Positions 19,159 through 27,814 of a stretch of DNA of 64,000 bases are shown one piece after another. Position numbers and translations under genes: made by a program. Where the stretch lies: NCBI GenBank assembly GCA_913054135.1, contig CAJXJK010000007.1:1-64000 (forward strand). Direction: 5' to 3'. Position 1 is the stretch's first letter, and each line of letters starts with the position of its first letter. Below the pieces are notes generated by a model. The model did no database searches, was not told the DNA's origin, and was given only the letters and a program-made list of their open reading frames with translations. The stretch comes from an uncultured Flavobacteriales bacterium. Lineage in GTDB: Bacteria; Bacteroidota; Bacteroidia; Flavobacteriales_D; Crocinitomicaceae.

Positions 19159-20115
19159 TTACTTTGGGGTTATTTTAATATTGGTTTTTGGTTTCGGCAC
19201 TCCTCCAATTGGTATGGTGAAGAAGGGTAAAGTTTCACCGTATTGATTGGTGATATAAAAGCTTACATTATTATTTTTTGCAGGATTCTTCTTGTTTTTA
19301 TGAAACTGAACATCAAATGTTGATTCTTTCTCTTTCTCAAAGATTTTATGTTCACTCTTCATCCATTTTCCTTGACCTGACTTTTTAAGAAAGATGGCAT
19401 ATCTTGAATTCGTTATTATTTTCAATTCTCCATCATTATCCCAATCAAAATTTCCTTGTTTAACTGAAATTGTTCTGTTATCAATATATGGGTATACATG
19501 TGAGATTTCCTTCGGGTCTTCATGCATTCTAAAAGTGTATTCGTAGGTGAACGCATTTCCTCCTTCAATCTCAATATTTTTTGTTGGTGAAGTACTTAAG
19601 AAATAGCGATATAAATTACCGTCATCACCACTTATTCCCTCTGCAATAATTTTGAATACATTTCCGCCAACTTTTTTCCAGTTTTCACCCGAAGTAGGGT
19701 TTAAGGGACCGAATGTATACCATTTGCCGTCGTAATCAGTACCAAATGTTTTAGAGTGCAAGAGGTTACCACTTTTGTATTTTCCAATTGGACTTGAAGA
19801 TCTAGCATCTTTTTCTGTAACACAACCTTTTCCACCATAAACAGAAAACTTTGTTTTCGTATTGTACTTACCTTTTTGTTCATCATGTTTCCCACTTGCG
19901 CCTGGATCATATACTCTGATATAAACAGGGTCTTTATGAGTGCTAGGGATTACAAAAAAGAAGGTTTGTGAGAAATCATCATCACCCCAAGATTTGCTTC
20001 CTTCTTTGCCGAAAGTACAAAGGAAAGGAATGTTCTCAATTTTTGCAGGAACCTGTTGTGCTTCTGCCTGGTAAGACAATAAGAAGAGTGCTGTAAATGC
20101 TATAATAATTTTCAT
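19159..20115 (-). CDS. Secreted hypothetical protein of the T9SS/SiaC cluster
   Basis: 318 residues with a signal peptide MKIIIAFTALFLLSYQAEAQ. I do not recognise a named domain. The mature part is beta-rich and opens with a TFFFVIPSTHKDPVYIRVYDPG segment that looks like a jelly-roll or C2-like strand pattern, then a glycine-rich middle (GKWYTFGPLNP) and a C-terminal region with YITNQYGETLPFFTI. There is no T9SS sorting domain, no lipobox and no membrane helix, so it is probably periplasmic. It sits 29 bases downstream of the PorE-like gene, in line with the adhesin and PorP genes, so an accessory role in export or assembly of that adhesin is a reasonable guess. Confidence 0.7.
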   Translation of the reverse strand: MKIIIAFTALFLLSYQAEAQQVPAKIENIPFLCTFGKEGSKSWGDDDFSQTFFFVIPSTHKDPVYIRVYDPGASGKHDEQKGKYNTKTKFSVYGGKGCVTEKDARSSSPIGKYKSGNLLHSKTFGTDYDGKWYTFGPLNPTSGENWKKVGGNVFKIIAEGISGDDGNLYRYFLSTSPTKNIEIEGGNAFTYEYTFRMHEDPKEISHVYPYIDNRTISVKQGNFDWDNDGELKIITNSRYAIFLKKSGQGKWMKSEHKIFEKEKESTFDVQFHKNKKNPAKNNNVSFYITNQYGETLPFFTIPIGGVPKPKTNIKITPK

Positions 20116-20144
20116 GATATCGTTTCTTTCAATAATTGAGCCAA

Positions 20145-22181
20145 CTATTTTAAAAGTGTGAACTCTACTCTTCTATTTTTTTGTTTCCCTGCTTCATTTT
20201 CATTCGAAGCTATTGGGTTTGCTTCTCCGAGTCCTCTTGATGTAATTCTTTTTACATCAATTCCAGCAGCTGCTAGGTAATCTTTTACTGCATTAGCCCT
20301 CTTCTTTGAAAGATTCAAGTTATACTCAGGAGCACCACTCGCATCAGTAAATGCTTCTATGAGCATATTTAAATCTTTATTTTGGAGTAAAATGTCTCTA
20401 ATTAGCTTCAAATCTTTCTCAAAAAGAGGCTTGATTTGCCAACTTCCTTCATCAAACTGAAGGTTTTCAAGAACAAATGCTTTGTCAATTTGGAAGTCAT
20501 CCAGTTCACTTTTTGTGAATGGTTTAACTTCAGCATTCTCAAAACCATCCTTTTTAAGTTCTTTCCATACTGGGTGGGCCTGTTCTATATTTTTAAATTC
20601 ACCCACTAAATACATATAGCTTTTTTCTTCTTCAATGTATTTGATTCTCACATTACCATATTTCTCAAGTCCCACCCTAAATGCCTTATCATTTATTATT
20701 GAGTCAGATTTCAGAGCTTCAATAGAGTAGAGGTAGGTAGAATCATTATCACCATTAGGAGTTGAGGCAATGTTGTGTTCTGTTGGATTTAGCCTTTCTA
20801 AACTTGACGAGGCTTTTTCAGTACAATTTATTTGCTTCGTAACACAGTATTTTGTGCCGTCATCTTTTGAAATAATACCTAAAGTGATTGAATGAGGACC
20901 TTCAGTACTGATTTTGTGTTCAGCAGTTATTCCTTTTAGATGTGTTCCATCATCAAATGTCCAGTAATAACCTTCAGCATTTAGATTTGAGATGTTTGTT
21001 CGCTCTGCGGATACCAAAAACTTTTCATTTGGTGCAACTGCATTTGCAGAAGAAATATAAGCTTGCTCAGTTTCTTCTAAACTAAGGTGGAAATAGTTTT
21101 GTTCAAAGTAAACTTGATCTACAATGGTGTCAATTACATTTAAATAAATGTCATATTCTCCAAAACCAGGAAAGCAATAGTCAACTGAGATACCTCTCTT
21201 TTTGACACCTTGAATGTCCCATTCATAGATTAGCCCAGGAGTGTCATCAAAGCTCATGGCGTTTTCTTCTTCAAGTAAATAGCAAAAACTCACCTCGGTC
21301 AATTCAGTACAGTTATCAAATGTTGGAAAGAGAGAATTCAATTTATAGATTTCATCCATTCCTCCACGATCAGATGAAAGAAAAGCTGTGCCCAGATTGT
21401 CTGTTGAAGTAAGGTGAAAATCATTTGCATCACTATTAATTGGAGCAGGTAAAAGAACCGCTTCATTACCTTCAGAATGCTTATAGACATCTAGATCTGG
21501 CTTCGAACCTCTGTTTGATGAAAAATAGATGTTTCCTCCAATGACCGTAGGGAAAACTTCTCCCTTATCAGTGTTCACTTCAGCACCGAGGTTTGTTGGT
21601 TTAGTCCATTCCCCATTTGTGAATGAAGATTTGTAGATGTCAAAAGATCCGAATCCCCCCGGCATATCAGATGCAAAATAGAGTGTTTTTCCGTCTTCAC
21701 TTAATGCAGGATGGGTGATATTATATGAAGTGTCATTGTAAGTGAATTCATTCAATAATTGCCATTTCCCGTTTTTTTTGTTCGAAAAATAGATGCCTAA
21801 TTTAGTATTGGCTTTCTCCAGCTTGCTCCCGTTCAAATATTGCAATTGATTCTTAGAGACTGCTGCAAATTGATTTTTGGACCCAAATGCAATAGGTCCA
21901 TCATGAAGTGCTGAACTAAATCTTTGGTCAAATACTGATGTAGCATTAAAGTCAGTGGTATCTAAAATGTAAAGTTCATTTGTATTTCTGTTTGAAGCGT
22001 CTAAATAAGTAATCTTCATGTTACTCTTTTGATCACTACAAACGATAATCTTATCTTCAAATTGAACAGGGGCGTATACGTTACCTTTTAGCCCAGTTTT
22101 CACCTTTGTAATTTCATACTCTTGACCAAAACTGATTAAAGAAATGGTAAGAACTAATATGGTGAGTACAGCTTTTACCAT
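20145..22181 (-). CDS. PorE-like PD40/OmpA protein of the second T9SS cassette
   Basis: 678 residues with a signal peptide MVKAVLTILVLTISLISFGQ. A PD40-type propeller (~30-290; SEDGKTLYFASDMPGGFGSFDIY and GNIYFSSNRGSKPDLDVY) is followed by PKD/Ig-like beta modules (~310-455), a SPOR-like alpha/beta segment (~495-560; YMYLVGEFKNIEQAHPVWKE), and a C-terminal OmpA domain (~570-678; EAFTDASGAPEYNLNLSKKRA). It differs from the copy at 4478-6733 in lacking the N-terminal TPR part and in the added PKD and SPOR-like modules. Its start overlaps the PorP stop by 7 bases, so the two are translationally coupled. It probably anchors the PorP-dependent export complex to peptidoglycan. Confidence 0.85.
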   Translation of the reverse strand: MVKAVLTILVLTISLISFGQEYEITKVKTGLKGNVYAPVQFEDKIIVCSDQKSNMKITYLDASNRNTNELYILDTTDFNATSVFDQRFSSALHDGPIAFGSKNQFAAVSKNQLQYLNGSKLEKANTKLGIYFSNKKNGKWQLLNEFTYNDTSYNITHPALSEDGKTLYFASDMPGGFGSFDIYKSSFTNGEWTKPTNLGAEVNTDKGEVFPTVIGGNIYFSSNRGSKPDLDVYKHSEGNEAVLLPAPINSDANDFHLTSTDNLGTAFLSSDRGGMDEIYKLNSLFPTFDNCTELTEVSFCYLLEEENAMSFDDTPGLIYEWDIQGVKKRGISVDYCFPGFGEYDIYLNVIDTIVDQVYFEQNYFHLSLEETEQAYISSANAVAPNEKFLVSAERTNISNLNAEGYYWTFDDGTHLKGITAEHKISTEGPHSITLGIISKDDGTKYCVTKQINCTEKASSSLERLNPTEHNIASTPNGDNDSTYLYSIEALKSDSIINDKAFRVGLEKYGNVRIKYIEEEKSYMYLVGEFKNIEQAHPVWKELKKDGFENAEVKPFTKSELDDFQIDKAFVLENLQFDEGSWQIKPLFEKDLKLIRDILLQNKDLNMLIEAFTDASGAPEYNLNLSKKRANAVKDYLAAAGIDVKRITSRGLGEANPIASNENEAGKQKNRRVEFTLLK

Positions 22182-23089
22182 TGCAAGAATCTAGGGTTTT
22201 GTGCTTTCGTTTTATAAAGGAAATTGTACTTGATGCCAAGTTCATGAGATCCTGAAGAATAGCTTAACAAATCACCTAATGGTATCCCTAATGAATACAT
22301 AAAGCTTAATTGCTGATTCGCATTGATCTTAAATAATGCAATAATAGATTCTGAAGTTCTATAAGAAACTCCTGCTTCAAAAAATCGGTTAAATTCTGCC
22401 ATCAAATTCAGGTCAATTTGAGGAGTTGTACCCATGTTATATTTTAATAGAAATGAAGGCTTTAACTTGATTTTTGATCCCGCATCAATTTTTAAACCAC
22501 CGCCAAGATGAAAATTATAATCAAGTGGACTATGAGACATAGTGAGTCTACCGTCTTCAATTTGACTGTTAAACATAAATGGAATTGAAAGACTTACGAA
22601 ATATTTCTTTGAGCCGTAATACACTCCAAAGCTTGAGTTGGGAAGTATTGAAAGTGGTGTGTCTGTTGAGAATTGCTCATCACCGGTATCATATGTTTGA
22701 AGTTCTGAGTGGTAAGATCTTACAAGGTTAAGTCCTGCGGCCACACCAAAGCTCAGCTGTGATGATTTCATCTTGATTCTATAGGCGTACGTTCCATAAA
22801 AGCCTGTATTTCTGTCTACTCCAATTTGATCTGCGAACAATTGAAACCCTACAGCTGAGGATTCATTTTTAAGTGGCGAATGAGCTGATAAACTCTGGGT
22901 AAGAGGTGCGCCTGGGAATCCTATCCACTGCGCTCTAAAAGATCCTGAAATTGACCAAGCTTCTTCACTTCCTGTAAGAGCTGGATTCAAAGGAACGCCG
23001 TTAAACATGTATTGTGTTCTGATCGGAGATACTTGCCCAAAAGCTGTCACTATTGACACAAAAGATAATATGGATAAGATTAATTTCAT
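22175..23089 (-). CDS. PorP/SprF family T9SS outer-membrane protein, second copy
   Basis: 304 residues with a signal peptide ending TAFGQ. It carries the family signature: RTQYMFNGVPLNPALTGSEE, FRAQWIGFPGAPLTQS, and VGFQLFADQIGVDRNTGFYG. The start codon overlaps the stop of the upstream adhesin gene in an ATGA, and its own stop overlaps the PorE-like gene, so all three are translationally coupled. PorP/SprF proteins partner with type B cargo for T9SS export. Compared with the copy at 3523 the pattern is conserved but the sequence is well diverged, which suggests an old duplication with specialised cargo. Confidence 0.9.
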   Translation of the reverse strand: MKLILSILSFVSIVTAFGQVSPIRTQYMFNGVPLNPALTGSEEAWSISGSFRAQWIGFPGAPLTQSLSAHSPLKNESSAVGFQLFADQIGVDRNTGFYGTYAYRIKMKSSQLSFGVAAGLNLVRSYHSELQTYDTGDEQFSTDTPLSILPNSSFGVYYGSKKYFVSLSIPFMFNSQIEDGRLTMSHSPLDYNFHLGGGLKIDAGSKIKLKPSFLLKYNMGTTPQIDLNLMAEFNRFFEAGVSYRTSESIIALFKINANQQLSFMYSLGIPLGDLLSYSSGSHELGIKYNFLYKTKAQNPRFLQW

Positions 23090-26000
23090 TTTTTAATTAC
23101 CAAGTATCCTTTATAAGTTAGCGTGTCATCTACAATTAAAATGTAGTAATAGGTGTCATTCATTAATGTTTCTCCTGAAGAATCTGTTCCTTTCCAATCA
23201 TTTTGGTAATTCTCTGTTTGGAATACAGATTGACCCCAACGATTCATAATGTTTAATGAATTCGGCAATTCTTCAACCCCATCAATAATAAAAGTGTCGT
23301 TTTTGTCATCATCATTTGGAGATATGGCTGCAGGAATGAAAATTGAATTCACAGTAACAATGACGTCATCTTTGACTGTTGGACAAGAGCCGTTATAAAC
23401 TGTCCAGGTAAATACGTTGGTGCCTTCCATTAATCCGTTTACTGAAGTAGCTGGATTGCCCATTTCAACAATGTTTGCTCCCTCAAGAGTTGTCCAGTTT
23501 CCAGCCCCGACATTTGTTTCGACAGCATTTAGGTTTGTGAAAAATCTGTAATTCAATACAATATCGTCTCCTGCATCAGCTGTTGGTTGCTCATAAAATG
23601 TAATGTATAATGTGTCCTCGTTTTGGCAGCTTCCTTCTTGCTCATGCCATACAAATTCGTGCAACCCATAATCGGCAACAGTGATGTCGGCATTATATAA
23701 ACTTGAATCATTTGTTGTAAAATCTAGGTCTGAATACCAATATCCAGATACTCCTGAATCATAAGCAAACATTTGAATGTCAAGTCCACAAGCGACCGTG
23801 TCAATACCAGCATCTGGGGTAGGGATTCCAATAACGGTTATTGGATGGGTTAGACTTTCATCACAGGCTGGAGTTCCTACTGTGTAAGTGATATCTGTAG
23901 ATCCAGCACCCACAACGGTTGGGTCAAAATTGTTTCCAGTCATTCCGTTTCCACTCCAAACTCCAGGTGAAGAACCGGTCACAAGTAATGAGAAGTCAAC
24001 AATTCCATCCGCAATACAAATCGGCGTTGGCATTGTCCAAGAAGAATCTAAATCAGGAAGAACATGAACTATTTGAGTAGATGTGTCATGACATTGTCCG
24101 TATCCAGTAATGTAGTCAATTGTGTAGTCTCCACTTAATCCAGATAAATCAATGATTGAACCTGCGTTAATGGATGTTCCTTCCCAGAAACCACCAACTG
24201 ATGTCGTGCCTGATATGAAAAGATTGTTTAAATCAAAAGTTCCAATGTTCTCACAAAGTGTATCCAATAATTGAGTTGTTGGATTTAATTCTTCAACCAA
24301 AGTGATTTGGAGGGTTAAACTATCTTCACAAGTTCCGTTATCTACTACATGAGTCACATTGTATGTTCCGCCTGCTGTAGTTGAATAATCTAAGATCTCA
24401 TTCATAGAACCAGAATGAGTGGCAGAGCCAGATCCTCCGTAGCTATAAAAAGAGCTTGTTTCGCCAAGTATTGTTTGAACCGAGTCACTTAGGTCAATGA
24501 AAGTATCGGGTAGGCAAACAGTGTCTGGAATCCAGAAAATGTCATTGATAGGTGGAAGTATTTCTATTGAGAATGAAGATGTCGTAGCACACAAATTCGG
24601 AGTTAGGTAATCAATTGTGTAGTTGCCAGGTGTAGTTGTATTTAAACTGATTTCTCCAGTTGTAGTATTCACGATTTGTAGGTTGGTCGTTACTTCCGAG
24701 AAAGTTCCGCCGGCAGTTGCTACGTTATTGGGAAGAACGTTTGCTCCGGGGGTGCAATAAGAAAGGTTATAGTCGAAAGTAGCATCCTGTAGGGGTTCAA
24801 TAACAAAGTCAACTGAGTCAGTCACTGGGCAAAGGCCATTTGTTGTGTAGTACACTTTGTAAACTCCTGGCGTACTTCCGGATATATCTACTTCTCCAGT
24901 AAGGGGTACAATAGAAATTAATCCGCTATTTGCACTCCAACTTCCTCCTGGTGATGTGACTGAAGTTGGGAGTTGATTTGAAGCTGTTTCACAATAGTTA
25001 GTTGTAGAATAATTGAATGAAGCGTCATCAGCATTATTGATTGTTACGTCAAAAGTTTCAATGCAAGGGAAAACCGAATAAGAGATTGTGTAAACGCCTG
25101 AGGTAGAGGTTTGAAGATTGATTTCACCAGTAGAGCTGTTAATGACTACACCTAGCGGAGAGGCGGTAAATACGCCTCCAAGGTCACCTGTTATTGTTGG
25201 GACAGGGTCAGGGTCAATAACCAAACAATAAGTTGCTGCCCCATAACTGAAAGCTGCGTCACATGACGCTACTTGGGCACCAACAGAGTAAAATGCTGGA
25301 TCATTTATTGAATTGAAAGTTGTAGCCAACCAATCAGCATCTCTTGCAATGTTTGAAATTCTAATTTCGTCTTCATAACCATCCAGCTCTGCAGTTGCAG
25401 CTAATTCATGATCTTCTCCGACTCTCAGAAATGAAAGTGTTCCTCCGGTAGGATCATTCACATAAGAAATCGGACCTTCAATTAGGGCTCCGTCTTGATA
25501 AAAGAATAATTCGTTTGCAGTTGCGTCTCGGGTCACAGTTAGCATGGAGAATCCAGCCGCCATAGAAATTGTATTCGTAGTAACCGTCGATTCGACTGCA
25601 GGAACAGCTCCATATTCCCAATCCATTTGCATTCTGCCGTCGTTAAGTATGTTGAAGTAGTATAGGAAATTCCTGTTCTCAGTAGAAGCAGAGCCTCCCA
25701 TTCCTAAAATTGTATTGTTTCGAGAACCAGCACTGTATGACTGAAAGTCAACCCAAGCAGATATTGTCAAGTCTCCAGTTATATGAAGGTCTGGGTCAAT
25801 TAATGAGGATAAATTGTCATTCGCAGAAGTGAAGTCTCTACATTTTGCAGCCGCGCCGACAGTGTTGTCAACTGTACCTGCATTTGTCAGGTCGGCATTA
25901 CTTGAGGTTCCATCTAAAAAGTTACCGGTTAAATGATAAACCCCTTTGTAATTAGCATCCCATGTTAGGTCAGAAGATTGATCTGCGAGAATGGTGGCAT

Positions 26001-26376
26001 TTCCATAATTCATCCAGATTTCGGTGTCTACTGTTGTGCTAAGAGTTGGGATCTTAACCCAGGCCGTGAATGCGCCAGTCAATGGGTTATACGACTCCAA
26101 TTGATGTTCAAGTTCTGTCAAGCCATCATTAAGACTAAACTTAATGTCCCACCCATTTGCACTTTCCATTTCACCACCAAAAGATGAATACGCCATTTGG
26201 GCGTCCGTCTCACTAATCATGATAGGAAAATCAACATGGTCACCAAGACCCTGAACCAATGAACTATTAATTGTTACCGGTTTATAGTAGATGTAGCCAG
26301 CTAACTGGGCACAAGAATTGTGGCCAATAAAAAGGCTGAAAACGAAGAGGGCTAATATTTTGACTAAAGGTTTCAA
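23086..26376 (-). CDS. DUF2341/LamG surface adhesin with T9SS type B sorting domain
   Basis: 1096 residues. It starts at TTG 26376, one base after the stop of the upstream SiaC gene; no in-frame ATG lies upstream and the signal peptide (MKPLVKILALFVFSLFIGHN) fits. Residues ~30-125 match DUF2341 (VDFPIMISETDA ... ELEHQLESYN ... WVKIPTLST) and ~145-350 a LamG/concanavalin-like domain (GDLTISAWVDFQ). Then come several ~85-residue Ig-like repeats (GGSWSANSGLISI, TPGVYKVYYTTNGLCPVTDS), and a terminal CHU_C domain (AISPNDDDKNDTFII, IMNRWGQSVFQTENYQNDWKG). DUF2341+LamG pairs are typical of carbohydrate-binding surface proteins. It is exported by T9SS, probably with the coupled PorP gene. Ligand unknown. 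Confidence 0.88.
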   Translation of the reverse strand: MKPLVKILALFVFSLFIGHNSCAQLAGYIYYKPVTINSSLVQGLGDHVDFPIMISETDAQMAYSSFGGEMESANGWDIKFSLNDGLTELEHQLESYNPLTGAFTAWVKIPTLSTTVDTEIWMNYGNATILADQSSDLTWDANYKGVYHLTGNFLDGTSSNADLTNAGTVDNTVGAAAKCRDFTSANDNLSSLIDPDLHITGDLTISAWVDFQSYSAGSRNNTILGMGGSASTENRNFLYYFNILNDGRMQMDWEYGAVPAVESTVTTNTISMAAGFSMLTVTRDATANELFFYQDGALIEGPISYVNDPTGGTLSFLRVGEDHELAATAELDGYEDEIRISNIARDADWLATTFNSINDPAFYSVGAQVASCDAAFSYGAATYCLVIDPDPVPTITGDLGGVFTASPLGVVINSSTGEINLQTSTSGVYTISYSVFPCIETFDVTINNADDASFNYSTTNYCETASNQLPTSVTSPGGSWSANSGLISIVPLTGEVDISGSTPGVYKVYYTTNGLCPVTDSVDFVIEPLQDATFDYNLSYCTPGANVLPNNVATAGGTFSEVTTNLQIVNTTTGEISLNTTTPGNYTIDYLTPNLCATTSSFSIEILPPINDIFWIPDTVCLPDTFIDLSDSVQTILGETSSFYSYGGSGSATHSGSMNEILDYSTTAGGTYNVTHVVDNGTCEDSLTLQITLVEELNPTTQLLDTLCENIGTFDLNNLFISGTTSVGGFWEGTSINAGSIIDLSGLSGDYTIDYITGYGQCHDTSTQIVHVLPDLDSSWTMPTPICIADGIVDFSLLVTGSSPGVWSGNGMTGNNFDPTVVGAGSTDITYTVGTPACDESLTHPITVIGIPTPDAGIDTVACGLDIQMFAYDSGVSGYWYSDLDFTTNDSSLYNADITVADYGLHEFVWHEQEGSCQNEDTLYITFYEQPTADAGDDIVLNYRFFTNLNAVETNVGAGNWTTLEGANIVEMGNPATSVNGLMEGTNVFTWTVYNGSCPTVKDDVIVTVNSIFIPAAISPNDDDKNDTFIIDGVEELPNSLNIMNRWGQSVFQTENYQNDWKGTDSSGETLMNDTYYYILIVDDTLTYKGYLVIKK

Positions 26377-26377
26377 G

Positions 26378-26755
26378 CTAAGATTTGATGGCTTTCATGG
26401 TGATCATATCACCGATTAAATTTTTAAAATCTTGTCCTGTTTCTTCCATTTCAAGATCATCTTCGTCATATATCCAGTCTACACTTACTGGTTTAATTTC
26501 TTTTACTTGTTCCAATCTCAATAATAGATTGATGAGCAATTTAGAAGTTGCCGTATTGTAATATTCTAATTGAATGGTAACCTTAATCTCATTGGCTGGC
26601 GATTCATAAAATCGACTCAACCATTCTCTAAAAGGCATGTAAAATGCCTTTGCGTCCTCAGGAAGACTTCTTCCTTTCATGCTTAAGATTCCTTCCGAAA
26701 TACTTCCTTCAATTGTTGGGGTTTTGAAGGTTTCACCTACTTTATAATTATTCAT
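26378..26755 (-). CDS. SiaC-family (DUF1987) regulatory phosphoprotein, copy 2
   Basis: 125 residues. Same family signature as the copy at 18684: GILSMKGRSLPEDAKAFY, LEYYNTATSKLLIN with Thr68 at the expected phosphosite, and DEDDLEMEETGQDF. It is the closest relative of copy 1 in the window. Its stop codon is one base from the start of the adhesin gene and its start is 13 bases from the next SiaC gene, so it is firmly inside the operon. Likely a cytoplasmic switch protein dephosphorylated by the cluster's SpoIIE phosphatase (inference). Confidence 0.87.
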   Translation of the reverse strand: MNNYKVGETFKTPTIEGSISEGILSMKGRSLPEDAKAFYMPFREWLSRFYESPANEIKVTIQLEYYNTATSKLLINLLLRLEQVKEIKPVSVDWIYDEDDLEMEETGQDFKNLIGDMITMKAIKS

Positions 26756-26768
26756 TTAACTAGAAAGT

Positions 26769-27176
26769 TTACAGTCTTTCGACTTCATGGAGGTTAATCT
26801 TACATTTCATGATTTCATCATAATACTCACCGATTTCTTTCATCTCTAAATCGTCTGATTCGTAAAACCAATCTATTTCAACTTCAGTTTTCATACCAAT
26901 CATGTCATCAAGCATTCTTAGCATCCTTGTGATGACAACTGCAGAACTACTGTTCATATACATCAGGGCGAATTTTACATTTGTCTTTGCAGCTGGATTT
27001 GCTGTGTATTCAGCCATCCATCTGTTAAACTTGTAATAAAACTCTCTTGTATTCTCAGGTATTGAGGAACCTCTCAACTCGATTTCACCATTCGGCTTAT
27101 CTAGTTTGATGTAAGGAGTTTTTGAAGTTTTTTCAAAAATTAATACATCCTGATGTTGATACTCTGTAGTCTCCAT
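26769..27176 (-). CDS. Diverged SiaC-family (DUF1987) protein with Ser at the phosphosite
   Basis: 135 residues from ATG 27176 (a TTG at 27182 would add two). The family pattern is present but diverged: NGEIELRGSSIPENTREFYY, ALMYMNSSSAVVI, and ESDDLEMKEIGEYY. The segment that reads YYNT in the other two copies reads YMNS here, so Ser76 replaces the presumed phospho-Thr. It is the first gene of the siaC-siaC-adhesin-PorP-PorE order. It might respond to a different kinase or act as a constitutive partner. Confidence 0.82.
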   Translation of the reverse strand: METTEYQHQDVLIFEKTSKTPYIKLDKPNGEIELRGSSIPENTREFYYKFNRWMAEYTANPAAKTNVKFALMYMNSSSAVVITRMLRMLDDMIGMKTEVEIDWFYESDDLEMKEIGEYYDEIMKCKINLHEVERL

Positions 27177-27207
27177 TTTCAATTTTTCCCTAATTTTTTA
27201 GTTTTAG

Positions 27208-27237
27208 CAAAGCCTAAAATACAATAATTCGGGCAAA
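27208..27237 (-). promoter_or_regulatory. Candidate promoter of the SiaC/T9SS cluster
   Basis: On the minus strand TTTG (27237-27234) is followed by a 17-base spacer and TAGGCTTTG (27216-27208). This is close to the Bacteroidota TTTG-N19-TAnnTTTG consensus, with one extra base in the downstream box. The predicted start would leave about 25 bases of leader before ATG 27176. Confidence 0.35.
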
Positions 27238-27349
27238 AAACCTTCGCTTGCGCGTATAAAGTACGGTATTTAAACGATTGAAGTTTCATAATGACAAGAG
27301 TATTCCACTATGATTTGAGGATGAAAGGAGGCCTGTTTTTTTTGGTGTT

Positions 27350-27384
27350 AGCTGATTTTCAGTTGTTTTGAAAATGAAACAGCT
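27350..27384 (-). other. Long imperfect hairpin at the end of the receiver operon
   Basis: AGCTG (27350-27354) pairs with CAGCT (27380-27384), and TTTTCA with TGAAAA inside. It overlaps the stop codon of the receiver gene. There is no T-run after it on the minus strand, so it is not a classical terminator; it may stabilise the 3' end or pause transcription. Confidence 0.35.
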
Positions 27385-27814
27385 AGACAAAAGAAAGGTA
27401 TTCTTTTGAAAATTTAGACCAAAACTTCTTCAATTTGCCTTCATTTTGATCTTCAAAATCTTGGATGAAGCCTTCGGCGTTCTGCATCAATAAAACGTCC
27501 TTTCTGAAATATTTGCTTGCCCCAGCAAGATCCGCTTTTTGCAGTACTTCAGGATTGTTTTGTCCACTAACAACTACTATATCACAAGATGGCAGATTTT
27601 CTTTAAAAAGAGGCAGGGCATCCACGCCATTTAATCCTCCTAAAATGTGGTCAAGAAAGATGATTTCGGGTTTCACTTTAAGCAATTGGCCTAATGCACT
27701 CTCGCAATTGGAAAAAACATGTATGTTAAATGTGCCAACTTTTTCAAGTCGCTTTTTGAAAGTCACTGCAAAAAACTCGTCATCTTCTACAATGAATATA
27801 TTTTTAACGTCCAT
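27383..27814 (-). CDS. Single-domain response regulator (receiver)
   Basis: 143 residues, a CheY-like receiver with no output domain. Acidic residues Asp11/Asp12 (VEDDEF), phosphoacceptor Asp55 (IIFLDHILGG), Ser83 (VVVSGQN) and Lys105 (YFRKD) are all in place, so it should be phosphorylated. A short basic/aromatic C-terminal tail (FWSKFSKEYLSFV) follows. The gene overlaps the upstream pseudo-receiver gene by 11 bases and is the third gene of a kinase operon. It is probably a phosphotransfer target of the hybrid kinase at 28259, and it sits just before the SiaC/T9SS cluster. Confidence 0.88.
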   Translation of the reverse strand: MDVKNIFIVEDDEFFAVTFKKRLEKVGTFNIHVFSNCESALGQLLKVKPEIIFLDHILGGLNGVDALPLFKENLPSCDIVVVSGQNNPEVLQKADLAGASKYFRKDVLLMQNAEGFIQDFEDQNEGKLKKFWSKFSKEYLSFV

